From assembly GCA_903902855.1 (NCBI GenBank), contig CAIUWK010000049.1:1-35791 (forward strand): DNA of 35,791 nucleotides, given 5' to 3'. The notes below the pieces were generated by a model. It ran no database searches. It had not been told where the DNA came from and saw only the letters and a list, made by a program, of their open reading frames with translations. This DNA is from an uncultured Geobacter sp. GTDB lineage: Bacteria > Desulfobacterota > Desulfuromonadia > Geobacterales > CAIOGM01. Below are positions 26,807 to 34,507 of the stretch, piece after piece (position 1 is the first letter of the stretch; the number at the start of each line of letters is the position of its first letter). The translations under genes were made by a program, and so were the position numbers.

Positions 26807-27484
26807 ATGAAACAGGGAATTATCGGCTGCGTATTTCTGCTCATGGCGGCGCCGGCTTTGGCTGCTCCGTCTATTACGGTGGAGAAGCCGCTCCATGACT
26901 TCGGTACGGTGACCCAGGGAGAGAAGGTCGATCATCTCTTCACCGTGAGGAATAGAGGGGATCAACCGTTGACCATCAACCAGATCCGCTCCTCCTGCGG
27001 CTGTACGGCGGCGACGCTATCGGCAAAGACGATCTCTCCGGGAAAGAGTGGCGAAGTCAAGGTCACCTTCGATTCCGCGAATTTTGCCGGCCAGGTCACC
27101 AAGACGATTTATCTGGAGAGTAACGACCCTCGGACTCCGTCGGCGCTCCTGACCATGCAGGGGAAGATTCTGGAGATCATTGCCGCCACTCCCCGCACGC
27201 TCAATCTGGGGGCGCTCAAGGCCGGTTCCAGGAAAGAGCTCCTCCTGACGCTGGAGAACAGGGGGAGTAAACCGTTGAACATCAACTCGGTCACCTCTCC
27301 CCAGGCATCCATTGTGGGGCTGATGAAGGAACGAAGGGTGAATCCGGGGCGCAGCGGGGAGATTGCCGTCACCGTGACCATCCCCAAGGAAGGTCGGTTC
27401 CTCAGCGGCTATCTGACGATCCAGACCGATAACCCGCAGAAACGCGAAATCGTCGTTCCTGTCTATGCCACGATTACCCCGTGA
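26807..27484 (+). CDS. Exported DUF1573 (ASH-like) protein
   Basis: A 225-aa secreted protein. A signal peptide (MKQGIIGCVFLLMAAPALAA) is followed by two immunoglobulin-like repeats. The first has the DUF1573 signature HDFGTVTQGEKVDHLFTVRN and SSCGCTAATLSA (the paired cysteines are typical). The second has the parallel LNLGALKAGSRKELLLTLEN. The family's function is unknown; it is common in periplasmic or surface proteins. GAGGTG upstream supports the ATG. It is transcribed divergently from hpt and converges on the metallo-beta-lactamase-fold gene. Confidence 0.88.
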   Translation: MKQGIIGCVFLLMAAPALAAPSITVEKPLHDFGTVTQGEKVDHLFTVRNRGDQPLTINQIRSSCGCTAATLSAKTISPGKSGEVKVTFDSANFAGQVTKTIYLESNDPRTPSALLTMQGKILEIIAATPRTLNLGALKAGSRKELLLTLENRGSKPLNINSVTSPQASIVGLMKERRVNPGRSGEIAVTVTIPKEGRFLSGYLTIQTDNPQKREIVVPVYATITP

Positions 27485-27508
27485 CAGGGGAGGGGCTCTC
27501 CCCTCCTC

Positions 27509-28351
27509 CTAACGCTGCTTCTGTAACTCTTTCCAGGCCCATTCGATGCTTTTTCGTTGATACCCCGAGAAATGGAGGGGGTTCTTTTCGGGAGGGAACC
27601 GGAACCCCTGAACGGTCTCCGGGGCAGACTCCCCCCGCTCCAGATGCCCCAGGACCTCGGTGAAAAAATCCTGGAGGAAGGCGCGAAACCGGCGGAGCCC
27701 CCCACTGTCGGTGACCTTGCCCCGTCCCGGCACCACGTTGGTCACCACCAGATCCTCCAAGAGCAGCAGATCCTGCACCCAGCCACGGGCAGAGCCGTCG
27801 GCCATGAATCCCGCCTCGTTGTTGAACAACAGATCCGACGTGAAGAGCACAGACTGTTCGGGGAGGTACACCACCAGATTCCCTTCGGCGTGCCCCTGCT
27901 CCATGTTCCGGAGCATGATCGTCTGTTTCCCGCCGTTGATGGTCAGCTCCTTATCGAAGGCAACTATATGATTGTACAGCGGTTGCTGCTCCGCCTTGAG
28001 CTTCCCCCAGGTCTGTGTGGAGGTGATGATCTCCACTGTGGGGGGGAAGCCGAAATCGATGGTGCGGCACCCCTGGTGATGATGGGTCAGGATCACCGAC
28101 CGGAGCGGCAGAGGGGTGATGCCGGCAACGATGCGGGTGATTTCGGCTGCCGCTGCTGCGGTGAAGTGGGCCCCGGCCACCAGAACAGAGGTGGGAGTCA
28201 CGATGATGAAGGCATTGCTGGCCACCGGTCCCACCGGGTCGACGATGGCTGCATAGAGCCGGTCATCCACCTTTGTGACGGTGTACAGGGCGGCCGGGGC
28301 GCCGATGGGGAGACAGAACAGCAGTGAAACGATGATCAGCAAGAGTCTCAC
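27509..28351 (-). CDS. Exported metallo-beta-lactamase-fold protein with degenerate metal site
   Basis: A 280-aa protein with a signal peptide (MRLLLIIVSLLFCLPIGAPA) and a metallo-beta-lactamase fold. The canonical THxHxDH is THHHQGC (89-95), with Gly94 for Asp and Cys95 for His. H154 (GHAEGN) and D173 (FTSDLLF) remain, but the late PGHG motif is PGRG (R210 for His). At most a partial metal site remains, so it is either a non-hydrolytic member or binds metal differently. It starts 25 bp after the end of the ABC-F gene on the same strand, and may be cotranscribed with it. Confidence 0.8.
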   Translation of the reverse strand: MRLLLIIVSLLFCLPIGAPAALYTVTKVDDRLYAAIVDPVGPVASNAFIIVTPTSVLVAGAHFTAAAAAEITRIVAGITPLPLRSVILTHHHQGCRTIDFGFPPTVEIITSTQTWGKLKAEQQPLYNHIVAFDKELTINGGKQTIMLRNMEQGHAEGNLVVYLPEQSVLFTSDLLFNNEAGFMADGSARGWVQDLLLLEDLVVTNVVPGRGKVTDSGGLRRFRAFLQDFFTEVLGHLERGESAPETVQGFRFPPEKNPLHFSGYQRKSIEWAWKELQKQR

Positions 28352-28378
28352 GGGTTGTGACCTCGTCGGAGATAGCCG

Positions 28379-30016
28379 TTACAGCTGCGCTTCGGCATGG
28401 CCGTGATAGTACTCATCCCGCTCCCTGGAGACGTCGGAATCTTCAAGATACTCCTCAAAACCCATGGTCCGGTCGATGACGCCGCCGGGGGTGATCTCGA
28501 TGATCCGGTTGGCCACGGTGGAGACAAATTCGTGATCGTGGGAGGCAAAGAGGATCACCTCAGGATAGGCGATGAGCCCGTCGTTCAGGGCGGTAATGGA
28601 TTCCAGATCCAGATGGTTGGTCGGTTCGTCCAACACCAGGGCATTGGCGCCGGTGAGCATCATGCGGGAAAGCATGCAGCGAACGCGCTCTCCCCCCGAG
28701 ATGACCGAGCATTTTTTGGAGGCCTCGTCACCGGAAAAGAGCATCCTCCCCAGAAAGCCCCGGGCAAAGGTCTCCCCTTCGGTGGGGGGAGAAAACTGCC
28801 CCAGCCACTCGATGAGGTTCAGGTCATTGTCGAAAAAGGAGCTGTTTTCCTTGGGGAAGTAGGCGCGGGTGATGGTTACTCCCCACCGGACGGTGCCGCT
28901 GTCCGGTTCCAGTTCTCCGGCCAGGATCTGAAACAGCGTGCTCTTTGCCAGGCTGTTCCCCCCCACGAAGGCGATCTTGTCGTTTTTCCTCACGGTGAGG
29001 TTGAACCCGTTCAGCACCGCGACGCCGTCGATAGCCTTGGAAAGCCCCTGAATCTCCAGGATGATATCGCCGCTGGCCCGCTCCGGCTTGAACATGATGT
29101 GCGGGTACTTGCGCGATGAGACCGGCATGTCTTCCAGGGTCAGCTTGTCCAGGAGCTTCTTGCGTGACGTGGCCTGTTTGGCCTTGGAGGCGTTGGAGGA
29201 GAAGCGCTGGATGAATTCCTTCAATTCCGTCGCCTTGTCGGAAACCTTGCGATTCTCGTTCTGTTTCTGCCGGAGAGTCAGCTGGCTGGCGTGGTACCAG
29301 AAGTCGTAGTTCCCCACATAGACCTGAATCTGGCCGAAGTCGATATCCGCCGTGTGGGTACAGACCTGGTTGAGGAAATGGCGGTCATGGGAGACGACGA
29401 TCACCGTGTTGGCGAAGCGATAGAGAAAATCTTCCAGCCATTTTATGGATTTGAGATCCAGGTTGTTGGTCGGCTCATCCAGGAGGAGTACATCCGGAGT
29501 GCCGAAGAGCGCCTGGGCCAGGAGTACCCGCACCTTGTTTCCTCCCTCAAGCTCCTTCATCTTCTTGTGGCGCAGCTCTTCGGGAATTCCCAGGCCGTTC
29601 AAGAGCACTGCCGCCTCGGACTCGGCCTCGTAGCCGTTCATCTCGGCAAAATCCCCCTCCAGTTCGGCGGAACGGGCGCCATCCTCCTCGTTGAAGTCAG
29701 GCTTGGCGTAGAGTGCCTCACGCTCCATCATGATTTCATAGAGCCGCTCGTGCCCCCTGATAACGGTGTTGAAGACCGTCTCTTCATCGAAGGCGAACTG
29801 GTCCTGCCTCAGTACCGCCATCCGTTCCCGGGGGCCGATGGAGACCGTCCCCTTGTCCGGTTCGATCTCCCGGGAGAGGATTTTGAGGAATGTGGACTTC
29901 CCCGCACCGTTGGCGCCGATGAGGCCGTAGCAGTTGCCGGGGGTGAACTTGATATTCACATCCTTGAAGAGGATGCGCTTGCCGTAGGCGAGGGTGATGT
30001 TGGATGCAGAGATCAT
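28379..30016 (-). CDS. ABC-F family ATPase (YkpA/YbiT type)
   Basis: ABC-F proteins are soluble tandem ATPases that act on the ribosome. The 545-aa protein has two nucleotide-binding domains: Walker A GANGAGKST with LLLDEPTNNLDL, and a second with degenerate GGNSLAKST, SGGERVRCMLSRMML and LVLDEPTNHLDLESI. The linker between them (YHASQLTLRQKQNENRKVSD) is basic and helical as expected. The degenerate second Walker A and the SITALNDGLI segment resemble the YkpA/YbiT branch. No membrane domain is encoded nearby. I chose the ATG at 30014-30016; an in-frame TTG seven codons earlier lacks its own ribosome binding site. A promoter and a terminator-like hairpin lie just upstream. Confidence 0.93.
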   Translation of the reverse strand: MISASNITLAYGKRILFKDVNIKFTPGNCYGLIGANGAGKSTFLKILSREIEPDKGTVSIGPRERMAVLRQDQFAFDEETVFNTVIRGHERLYEIMMEREALYAKPDFNEEDGARSAELEGDFAEMNGYEAESEAAVLLNGLGIPEELRHKKMKELEGGNKVRVLLAQALFGTPDVLLLDEPTNNLDLKSIKWLEDFLYRFANTVIVVSHDRHFLNQVCTHTADIDFGQIQVYVGNYDFWYHASQLTLRQKQNENRKVSDKATELKEFIQRFSSNASKAKQATSRKKLLDKLTLEDMPVSSRKYPHIMFKPERASGDIILEIQGLSKAIDGVAVLNGFNLTVRKNDKIAFVGGNSLAKSTLFQILAGELEPDSGTVRWGVTITRAYFPKENSSFFDNDLNLIEWLGQFSPPTEGETFARGFLGRMLFSGDEASKKCSVISGGERVRCMLSRMMLTGANALVLDEPTNHLDLESITALNDGLIAYPEVILFASHDHEFVSTVANRIIEITPGGVIDRTMGFEEYLEDSDVSRERDEYYHGHAEAQL

Positions 30017-30038
30017 GGGATAATAGGTTCCTTTCAAA

Positions 30039-30071
30039 ATAAAAGAACCACAGGGCTAAACCCTGCGGTTC
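30039..30071 (-). terminator. Terminator-like hairpin in the ABC-F leader (attenuator candidate)
   Basis: On the minus-strand RNA, GAACCGCAGGG pairs with CCCUGUGGUUC around UUUAG. The stem is 11 bp, with a G-U pair at the position that is an A-C mismatch on the plus strand, and is followed by UUUUAUUUU. It lies between a predicted promoter and the gene, with no upstream gene on that strand to terminate. Confidence 0.65.
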
Positions 30072-30083
30072 ATACTGATACTT

Positions 30084-30113
30084 TTTATAGCATTATTCCC
30101 TGCTCGTGGGCAA
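30084..30113 (-). promoter_or_regulatory. Promoter of the ABC-F gene
   Basis: On the minus strand, TTGCCC (30108-30113) and TATAAA (30084-30089) are separated by 18 bp. The start would be near 30077, so the whole leader is about 60 nt and consists almost entirely of the hairpin. Confidence 0.5.
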
Positions 30114-30290
30114 TCCCAAAGTGTATCATGAGGAGGATGTGCAGCTTCTCCGAACCCGCTCCCTGCCGGTTCATGCTCCGGCGGCGGGGCCGGGGGGGGA
30201 TGGGGAATTCAACATCCGGGAATAAATACTCCCGCCGACGTCAAATGAGTGGTATCGTAGCGTCAATCATAACGCAAAAGGAGAAATATC

Positions 30291-30398
30291 ATGAGCAAAG
30301 GCGAGGACAGCAAGAAAGCGGTCAAAAAGGATCCGGCCAAGAGCCCCAAGGAAAAAAAGGCGGAAAAAAAGATCAAAAAAAATGAAAAGGGACGATGA
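30291..30398 (+). CDS. 35-aa lysine-rich protein
   Basis: A short frame with a very good ribosome binding site (AAAAGGAGA, eight bases before the ATG). The product is almost entirely charged: MSKGEDSKKAVKKDPAKSP followed by KEKKAEKKIKKNEKGR, with about 15 Lys. It is expected to be disordered and could bind nucleic acid or ribosomes; no family is recognised. A second small gene follows after 18 bp. Confidence 0.6.
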   Translation: MSKGEDSKKAVKKDPAKSPKEKKAEKKIKKNEKGR

Positions 30399-30416
30399 CC
30401 TGGTCAAGGGGGATGT

Positions 30417-30596
30417 ATGAATATCTTTAACGTGTGGAACCCCGAGAGAGTTTGCCGGACCAGGATGATCAGCCGGGAGTTTTTCGAGTGCAAGGTGAAG
30501 CGGCCCAGCCCCAAATTCTGCGGCTATTCCCTCTGTATCGGGAACGGTTTCATCTGCAACCATCTTGATCGCATGGGGTTTTCCACCAAGAAATAG
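30417..30596 (+). CDS. 59-aa cysteine-containing protein
   Basis: An open frame with AAGGGGG five bases before the ATG. The product begins MNIFNVWNPERVCRTRMISR and has five cysteines (VCR, ECK, FCGYSLC and ICNHL), so a small metal-binding or disulfide fold is possible. No signal peptide or known family. It lies between the 35-aa gene and the glutathione peroxidase on the same strand, with 49 bp to the latter. Confidence 0.6.
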   Translation: MNIFNVWNPERVCRTRMISREFFECKVKRPSPKFCGYSLCIGNGFICNHLDRMGFSTKK

Positions 30597-30645
30597 GGGG
30601 GGGGGCTTCGGCGGGACAGTACCGCGAACGGAGAGTGGAGCGTCC

Positions 30646-31125
30646 ATGAACATCTACGATATTGATGTCACGAGGATTGACGGAGAGGTGGAGAAGATGG
30701 AGGCGTATCGGGGCAAGCTGCTCCTCGTCGTCAACGTCGCCAGTCGCTGCGGATTTACCCCCCAGTACGAGGGGCTGCAAGCGCTCCATGAGCGGTACCG
30801 GGATAAGGGGTTCGCGGTGCTCGGTTTTCCGTGCAACCAGTTCGGGCACCAGGAGCCGGCAGAGGAAGGGGAGATTCAAAGCTTCTGCTCCCTGACGTAC
30901 AACGTGACGTTTCCGCTCTTTGCCAAGATAGCGGTAAACGGTGACGACACGCATCCCCTCTACCGGCTGCTCAAGTCCTCCCAAAAGGGGTTCTTGGGGA
31001 CCGAAGCGGTCAAGTGGAATTTCACCAAATTTCTCGTGGCACCCGATGGCGCCGTGCTCAAGCGTTATGCGCCCACCGACACCCCCGAGAGCATCGACAA
31101 GGATCTGGCAGTGCTGCTGAAGTAG
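30646..31125 (+). CDS. Glutathione peroxidase family protein (Cys type)
   Basis: Thiol peroxidase of the glutathione peroxidase family, reducing hydrogen peroxide and organic hydroperoxides. The 159-aa protein has the active-site cysteine in NVASRCGFTPQY (C35, not selenocysteine), the FPCNQFGHQEP motif with the Gln of the catalytic tetrad, and VKWNFTKFLV with the Trp and Asn. Bacterial Cys-type members usually use thioredoxin rather than glutathione. GGAG six bases upstream supports the ATG. It may be cotranscribed with the two small genes before it. Confidence 0.93.
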   Translation: MNIYDIDVTRIDGEVEKMEAYRGKLLLVVNVASRCGFTPQYEGLQALHERYRDKGFAVLGFPCNQFGHQEPAEEGEIQSFCSLTYNVTFPLFAKIAVNGDDTHPLYRLLKSSQKGFLGTEAVKWNFTKFLVAPDGAVLKRYAPTDTPESIDKDLAVLLK

Positions 31126-31324
31126 CGCCGTTCTCCTTGTCGCTCTTGACGCATGAGCCGGCGTCTTTCAGCTTTTGAGATGAGTCGGCATGGTGGGACG
31201 TAAAGGTAGCTTAACGAAAGATTTTCTCCGCAACCACGTTTCCTCTCATGCCGGCCCAGTAGCCCCTCTGTAAGATCCCTTAGCGAAAATCAGTTTTGTC
31301 CCGGTTTCCCGAAAGCCTAACCGC

Positions 31325-31804
31325 TTATGGGCGTCCCGCTTCCCCGGGATTTTCATGTTCCGGGATCGTGTCGAAAATTTCTTTCCAGCGGGCAAGAGGG
31401 AGAACCTTGCCGAATGTCTCTGCCTTGAGCCGATACTTTTCGTCTGCGGTTATCAGTATGGCGGAAGGATGCATGAGAGATGCGGCATGGTAGATGGTAT
31501 CAAAGAGATGATGGCGGAGGGAAATGGCAAGCTGAGTGGCCTTGAGGTAGACTCTTACTCCCGATGCCGGGGTATGGTCAAAGGAAAGAAGTCGCCACAC
31601 CAGCCCTTCGGCACTATCGGGCACCAGTCGTGCCAGGACGGCGGCCACCTCAGCCTGCCATACGGGTGGTTCGAGGAGTTCGATGAGGTCATCTCGGTAC
31701 GCCTGTAGCAGATCAAGGGCCAACTTTGCATCAGGCTCATCAGGTGAAGGGGGGAGAAACCATTTGACCGCTACACTGGCGTCCACGACGACGACCGGTT
31801 TCAC
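31325..31804 (-). CDS. PIN-domain toxin, VapC-like
   Basis: A 159-aa PIN-domain protein, expected to be a metal-dependent ribonuclease toxin. The acidic residues are present: VVVDASVAVKWF (D8), QAEVAAVL (E52), HLFDTIYHAA (D102) and ITADEKY (D121). Its start overlaps the stop of the preceding antitoxin gene by 4 bp (ATGA), the usual antitoxin-first arrangement. Which RNA it cuts cannot be read from the sequence. The C-terminal tail is Pro/Glu-rich. Confidence 0.88.
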   Translation of the reverse strand: MKPVVVVDASVAVKWFLPPSPDEPDAKLALDLLQAYRDDLIELLEPPVWQAEVAAVLARLVPDSAEGLVWRLLSFDHTPASGVRVYLKATQLAISLRHHLFDTIYHAASLMHPSAILITADEKYRLKAETFGKVLPLARWKEIFDTIPEHENPGEAGRP

Positions 31805-32034
31805 TGTCGCACCTCGTTAAGGACATCATTGATGAGCTGTTGTGCAACAGGTGCCAAATGACTCCGTTCTTCAAGGACGGCGTCAATTGCTTCCCGGCGG
31901 CGGCGCAGGCGTAATTCCTGTTCGGCTGCCTGCCGCATGAGTTCAGAGACGACTGCACTCCGGTTTCGCCCGGTGAAAGCCGTATTGAACAACTCTTTAA
32001 CATCATCGGGAATACTATAATTTACTGTCGCCAT
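31801..32034 (-). CDS. Ribbon-helix-helix-like antitoxin
   Basis: A 77-aa protein with an N-terminal strand-helix-helix (MATVNYSIPDDVKELFNTAF then NRSAVVSELMRQAAEQEL) of the ribbon-helix-helix type, and a helical C-terminal region that would wrap the PIN toxin. AAGGAG lies seven bases upstream. A 22-bp palindrome overlaps this ribosome binding site, the expected place for an autorepression operator. It is translationally coupled to the toxin. Confidence 0.85.
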   Translation of the reverse strand: MATVNYSIPDDVKELFNTAFTGRNRSAVVSELMRQAAEQELRLRRRREAIDAVLEERSHLAPVAQQLINDVLNEVRQ

Positions 32035-32044
32035 GGCATGTCTC

Positions 32045-32066
32045 CTTGTATAATAATTTATACAAG
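32045..32066. promoter_or_regulatory. Palindromic operator of the toxin-antitoxin operon
   Basis: CTTGTATAA and TTATACAAG are separated by 4 bp, giving near-perfect dyad symmetry. It overlaps the antitoxin ribosome binding site and contains TATAAA/TATTAT sequences that could be the -10 box. Autorepression by the antitoxin-toxin complex is inferred. Confidence 0.6.
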
Positions 32067-32124
32067 ATTTTGTTTAGTTGCGCGAGTGAAAAAGTTTAAT
32101 TCCCTTAGACGCTGTCGTCGCGAA

Positions 32125-32412
32125 TCATAGCCTGATTACCTTGAGTTCCTGTTTGATCCGATCAATAAGGTAAGGACTGATGCCCTGCTCCGTTAATAGG
32201 TCAATTTTAATTCCCACGAGGTCAGATAATTCACGTTCAAGTCTGATTACTTTGAGAAGGCTCTGTTGTTCCGTAAACCAAACCAGTAGATCGAGGTCGC
32301 TGTCGGGACGTGCCTCACCACGAGCATAAGATCCGAAGATCCCGACCCGTTCAGCCCCATGATCTTTCATGAATTTAGCGATAGTTTCATCGAAAGGTGT
32401 TATCTGTGCCAC
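32125..32412 (-). CDS. MNT-type minimal nucleotidyltransferase (orphan)
   Basis: A 95-aa protein of the minimal nucleotidyltransferase family with the catalytic GSYARGEARPDSDLDLLV (GS at 27-28, D39 and D41) and a third candidate carboxylate in KIDLLT. Such proteins usually pair with a HEPN-domain toxin and inactivate it by nucleotide transfer. No HEPN gene is visible on either side, so this is an orphan or remnant. It is upstream of, and in the same orientation as, the vapBC-like pair but separated from it by its operator region. Confidence 0.85.
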   Translation of the reverse strand: MAQITPFDETIAKFMKDHGAERVGIFGSYARGEARPDSDLDLLVWFTEQQSLLKVIRLERELSDLVGIKIDLLTEQGISPYLIDRIKQELKVIRL

Positions 32413-32572
32413 GATTGTGCCTCACACCAAGTGTCAATTTTCGGCAGGATATATCATAGTTCATTGCGTTAGCAACGATCAAAGAATTGATTCTTCCTCC
32501 TGATGGCGGTGGAAATACCCCCCCCGACCGAGAACGCTTGGTAACTTCCCGTTGGAGGGGGACACGCTGGAT

Positions 32573-32594
32573 TTAAATAAATCTGACCCGGTTT
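32573..32594. repeat. 22-bp direct repeat, right-hand junction of the chimeric gene (copy 1)
   Basis: The repeat starts TTAAATAAATCTGACC and ends CGGTTT. It matches copy 2 at 33254-33275 in 21 of 22 positions. Confidence 0.8.
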
Positions 32595-33253
32595 CGGCTA
32601 TTTTACTATCACCCTGTCCAAAATTACCGTTCCCTTCCGGACCACAATACCACCTGTAATGAATGAACTGCCGGCCTGTGAAGTGTAAATCTGCGCTGTA
32701 ACCACCGCTGATGGTTACGGAAGTCGCTTGTTTGGTGGTCAATGACCCTGCGTCGACAGTATCCAGCATCCGTATAGTCGTACCATCAGTGGTCGCCTTA
32801 TCATCGTGAGCCTCTTGAACCGTTGAAAACTCCTTTGTTCCGACCTTGACCTTTGGTGCGGTGGTGAAGGTGGCTGTGACTGTCTGTGGGCCTGACATGG
32901 TGACGGTGCAGATATCTTTGCCGGAGCATCCGCCGCCGTTCCAGTCGGTAAAGAGCGAGAAGGGGTCGGCTACGGCATAGAGTAGTGCGTCACTGCCATA
33001 AGGATAGCTGTCGCTGCAGGTTGCACCGCAGAAGATGGCGCCGGTACCGCTACTGACCGTTCCCTTGCCTGAACCGTCTTTGAGGATGGAAAGCAGGGGG
33101 GGGTCAAGGGTAAATACAACCTCTATGGTGTGAGGTGCAGTGACGGCAGTGAAGCTGAAACCGAAGAGTGCGGGATCGGTGATGGTCTGCACAACGCCGT
33201 CCACCGTTACCGCTGCAAAGTGGTAATGGAGCGTCGACCCCTTTTCATTGGAG

Positions 33254-33275
33254 TTAAATGAATCTGACCCGGTTT
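33254..33275. repeat. 22-bp direct repeat at the acetyltransferase/surface-protein junction (copy 2)
   Basis: The repeat starts TTAAATGAATCTGACC and ends CGGTTT. It lies exactly 681 bp from copy 1, a multiple of three, in the same reading frame. Confidence 0.8.
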
Positions 33276-33534
33276 TGCGCAGACCGACACCGCCAACCAG
33301 GCTTTCACCTTCCTTTGTACCCTTCCAGGCCAGCAGAAAAATACCATGTGGCAGACCATACATCGAGGTGAATCCATTCATCTCTTCAGCGATACCCTGG
33401 AACGTCAGATCAAGATCAAGCCATTGCATATAATTCTGTACGATCTGCATTGCTTTCGTGAACTCACGATCGGTTGCACAGGCTCTGATGGTAAGCATGG
33501 GGTGGTCATCGCGCCAGTCCTCAGACTGTGATTG

Positions 33535-34089
33535 TTACCGAATGACTGTGCTGGAAGTTTTCACCCCGAGATAGACAGCAATCGGGACGGTATAGGTAAC
33601 GGTGCCCGATTCCGACCGGGCCTTGATCCCCAAGAGGTCAATTCTCACGTCATCAGTCACCATCTGCCGTATCACCAGGTCGTCACCGGGAAGGGGGAAG
33701 GACGCTCGCAACTGTGCTTCGAGTTCGATATCAACGCCGTAGGCAGTGCGTCGGCACGCCACCAGTCCGGATTGAGAGAACAGCGTAGCAAATTCCGGCT
33801 CGGTCAGCGCATGAACGTGCGAAGGATCACGCAGGACCTCCAGTCGATCGTAAGCCTCAGATTTCTCAGCGGGTACTGCCACATCAGCGACCAACACCCG
33901 GCCACCGGGTTTACAGACACGGATCATTTCAGCAAGTGCTGAGGCTGGTTCCAACAGATGATGGAAGCTGTACCGGGTAATTACCAACGAGAACGTGTCA
34001 TCGTGATACGGAAGGGGTAGAGCCGTTCCGATTTGCCAGGTAACGTTATTCAGGCTCCGAAGATCGGTGTAACCTGCGGTGAAATAACA
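33535..34089 (-). pseudogene. 5'-truncated class I SAM methyltransferase
   Basis: The frame is open from 34089 (just after an in-frame TAG) to 33535. It contains LNNVTWQIGTALPLPYHDDT, then SFHHLLEPASALAEMI and VCKPGGRVLVADV, which are the post-I to III region of UbiE-like methyltransferases. The N-terminal glycine-rich SAM-binding motif I is missing. The C-terminal part (SGLVACRRTAYGVDIELEAQ) looks complete. No start codon with a ribosome binding site is present. It lies 36 bp upstream of the acetyltransferase fragment in the same direction, so both may be remains of one transferred operon. Confidence 0.75.
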
Positions 34090-34263
34090 CTACACCGTTT
34101 AATAATTCGAAATATGTGCAGCATCATTTTAGCCGGGCTGGATGACCGGAGTTCCACATTCCCTCTCTGGGGCAACATAAACATGCCCCTGTCATTCTCC
34201 AATATTGAACATCAGCCGAAACGAGAAGAAACGGGCCGGTGGAGATTACGAACACTCCCCGAT

Positions 34264-34301
34264 AAAAAACCGGCGTACGGAAGTGATTCCGTAACGCCGG
34301 T
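34264..34301 (-). terminator. Strong rho-independent terminator, minus strand
   Basis: ACCGGCGT pairs with ACGCCGGT, and inside it ACGGAA pairs with TTCCGT around a 4-nt loop. On the minus strand the stem is followed by UUUUUUAU. It would stop transcripts coming from the right before the methyltransferase remnant. Confidence 0.75.
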
Positions 34302-34507
34302 CTTGGTTAGTGTTGAATTTATGGAGGTGCGAGCCGGCGAGGATCAGAATTTGTATCGATATGCCTGACCATGCCGCCACCCCTCAGTAATCAATTGATG
34401 GGAGGTACGCTAGCAGGAAAACCCTGCATGAGCAATCAAATATTTTAATAAGAAAAATATCCTGACAAAAACTTCGGATAAAATTAGAGCTGAAAAAACC
34501 CTTTTTG

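Larger units (their letters stand above)
32479..33498 (-). pseudogene. Chimeric frame: acetyltransferase fragment joined to a surface-protein repeat segment
   Basis: The 339-codon frame starts as a GNAT acetyltransferase (residues 1-75: MQWLDLDLTFQGIAEEMNGF, GLPHGIFLLAW and LVGGVGLRK), then switches at TGSDSF to a segment resembling divergent InlB-like repeats of large bacterial surface proteins (GKGTVSSGTGAIFCGATCSD, TDWNGGGCSGKDICTVTMSG, TVTATFTT). It ends soon after a second TGSDLF. The GNAT catalytic half is missing, and the repeat domain has no signal peptide. The switch points coincide with two 22-bp direct repeats. No ribosome binding site precedes the ATG. It is best read as a recombination product, probably non-functional. 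Confidence 0.75.

Noticed and set aside
28955-28981. Degenerate second Walker A (GGNSLAKST) in the ABC-F ATPase as a sign of inactivation
   Set aside because: A degenerate second P-loop is, as far as I recall, characteristic of the YkpA/YbiT branch, so it is not unusual here.
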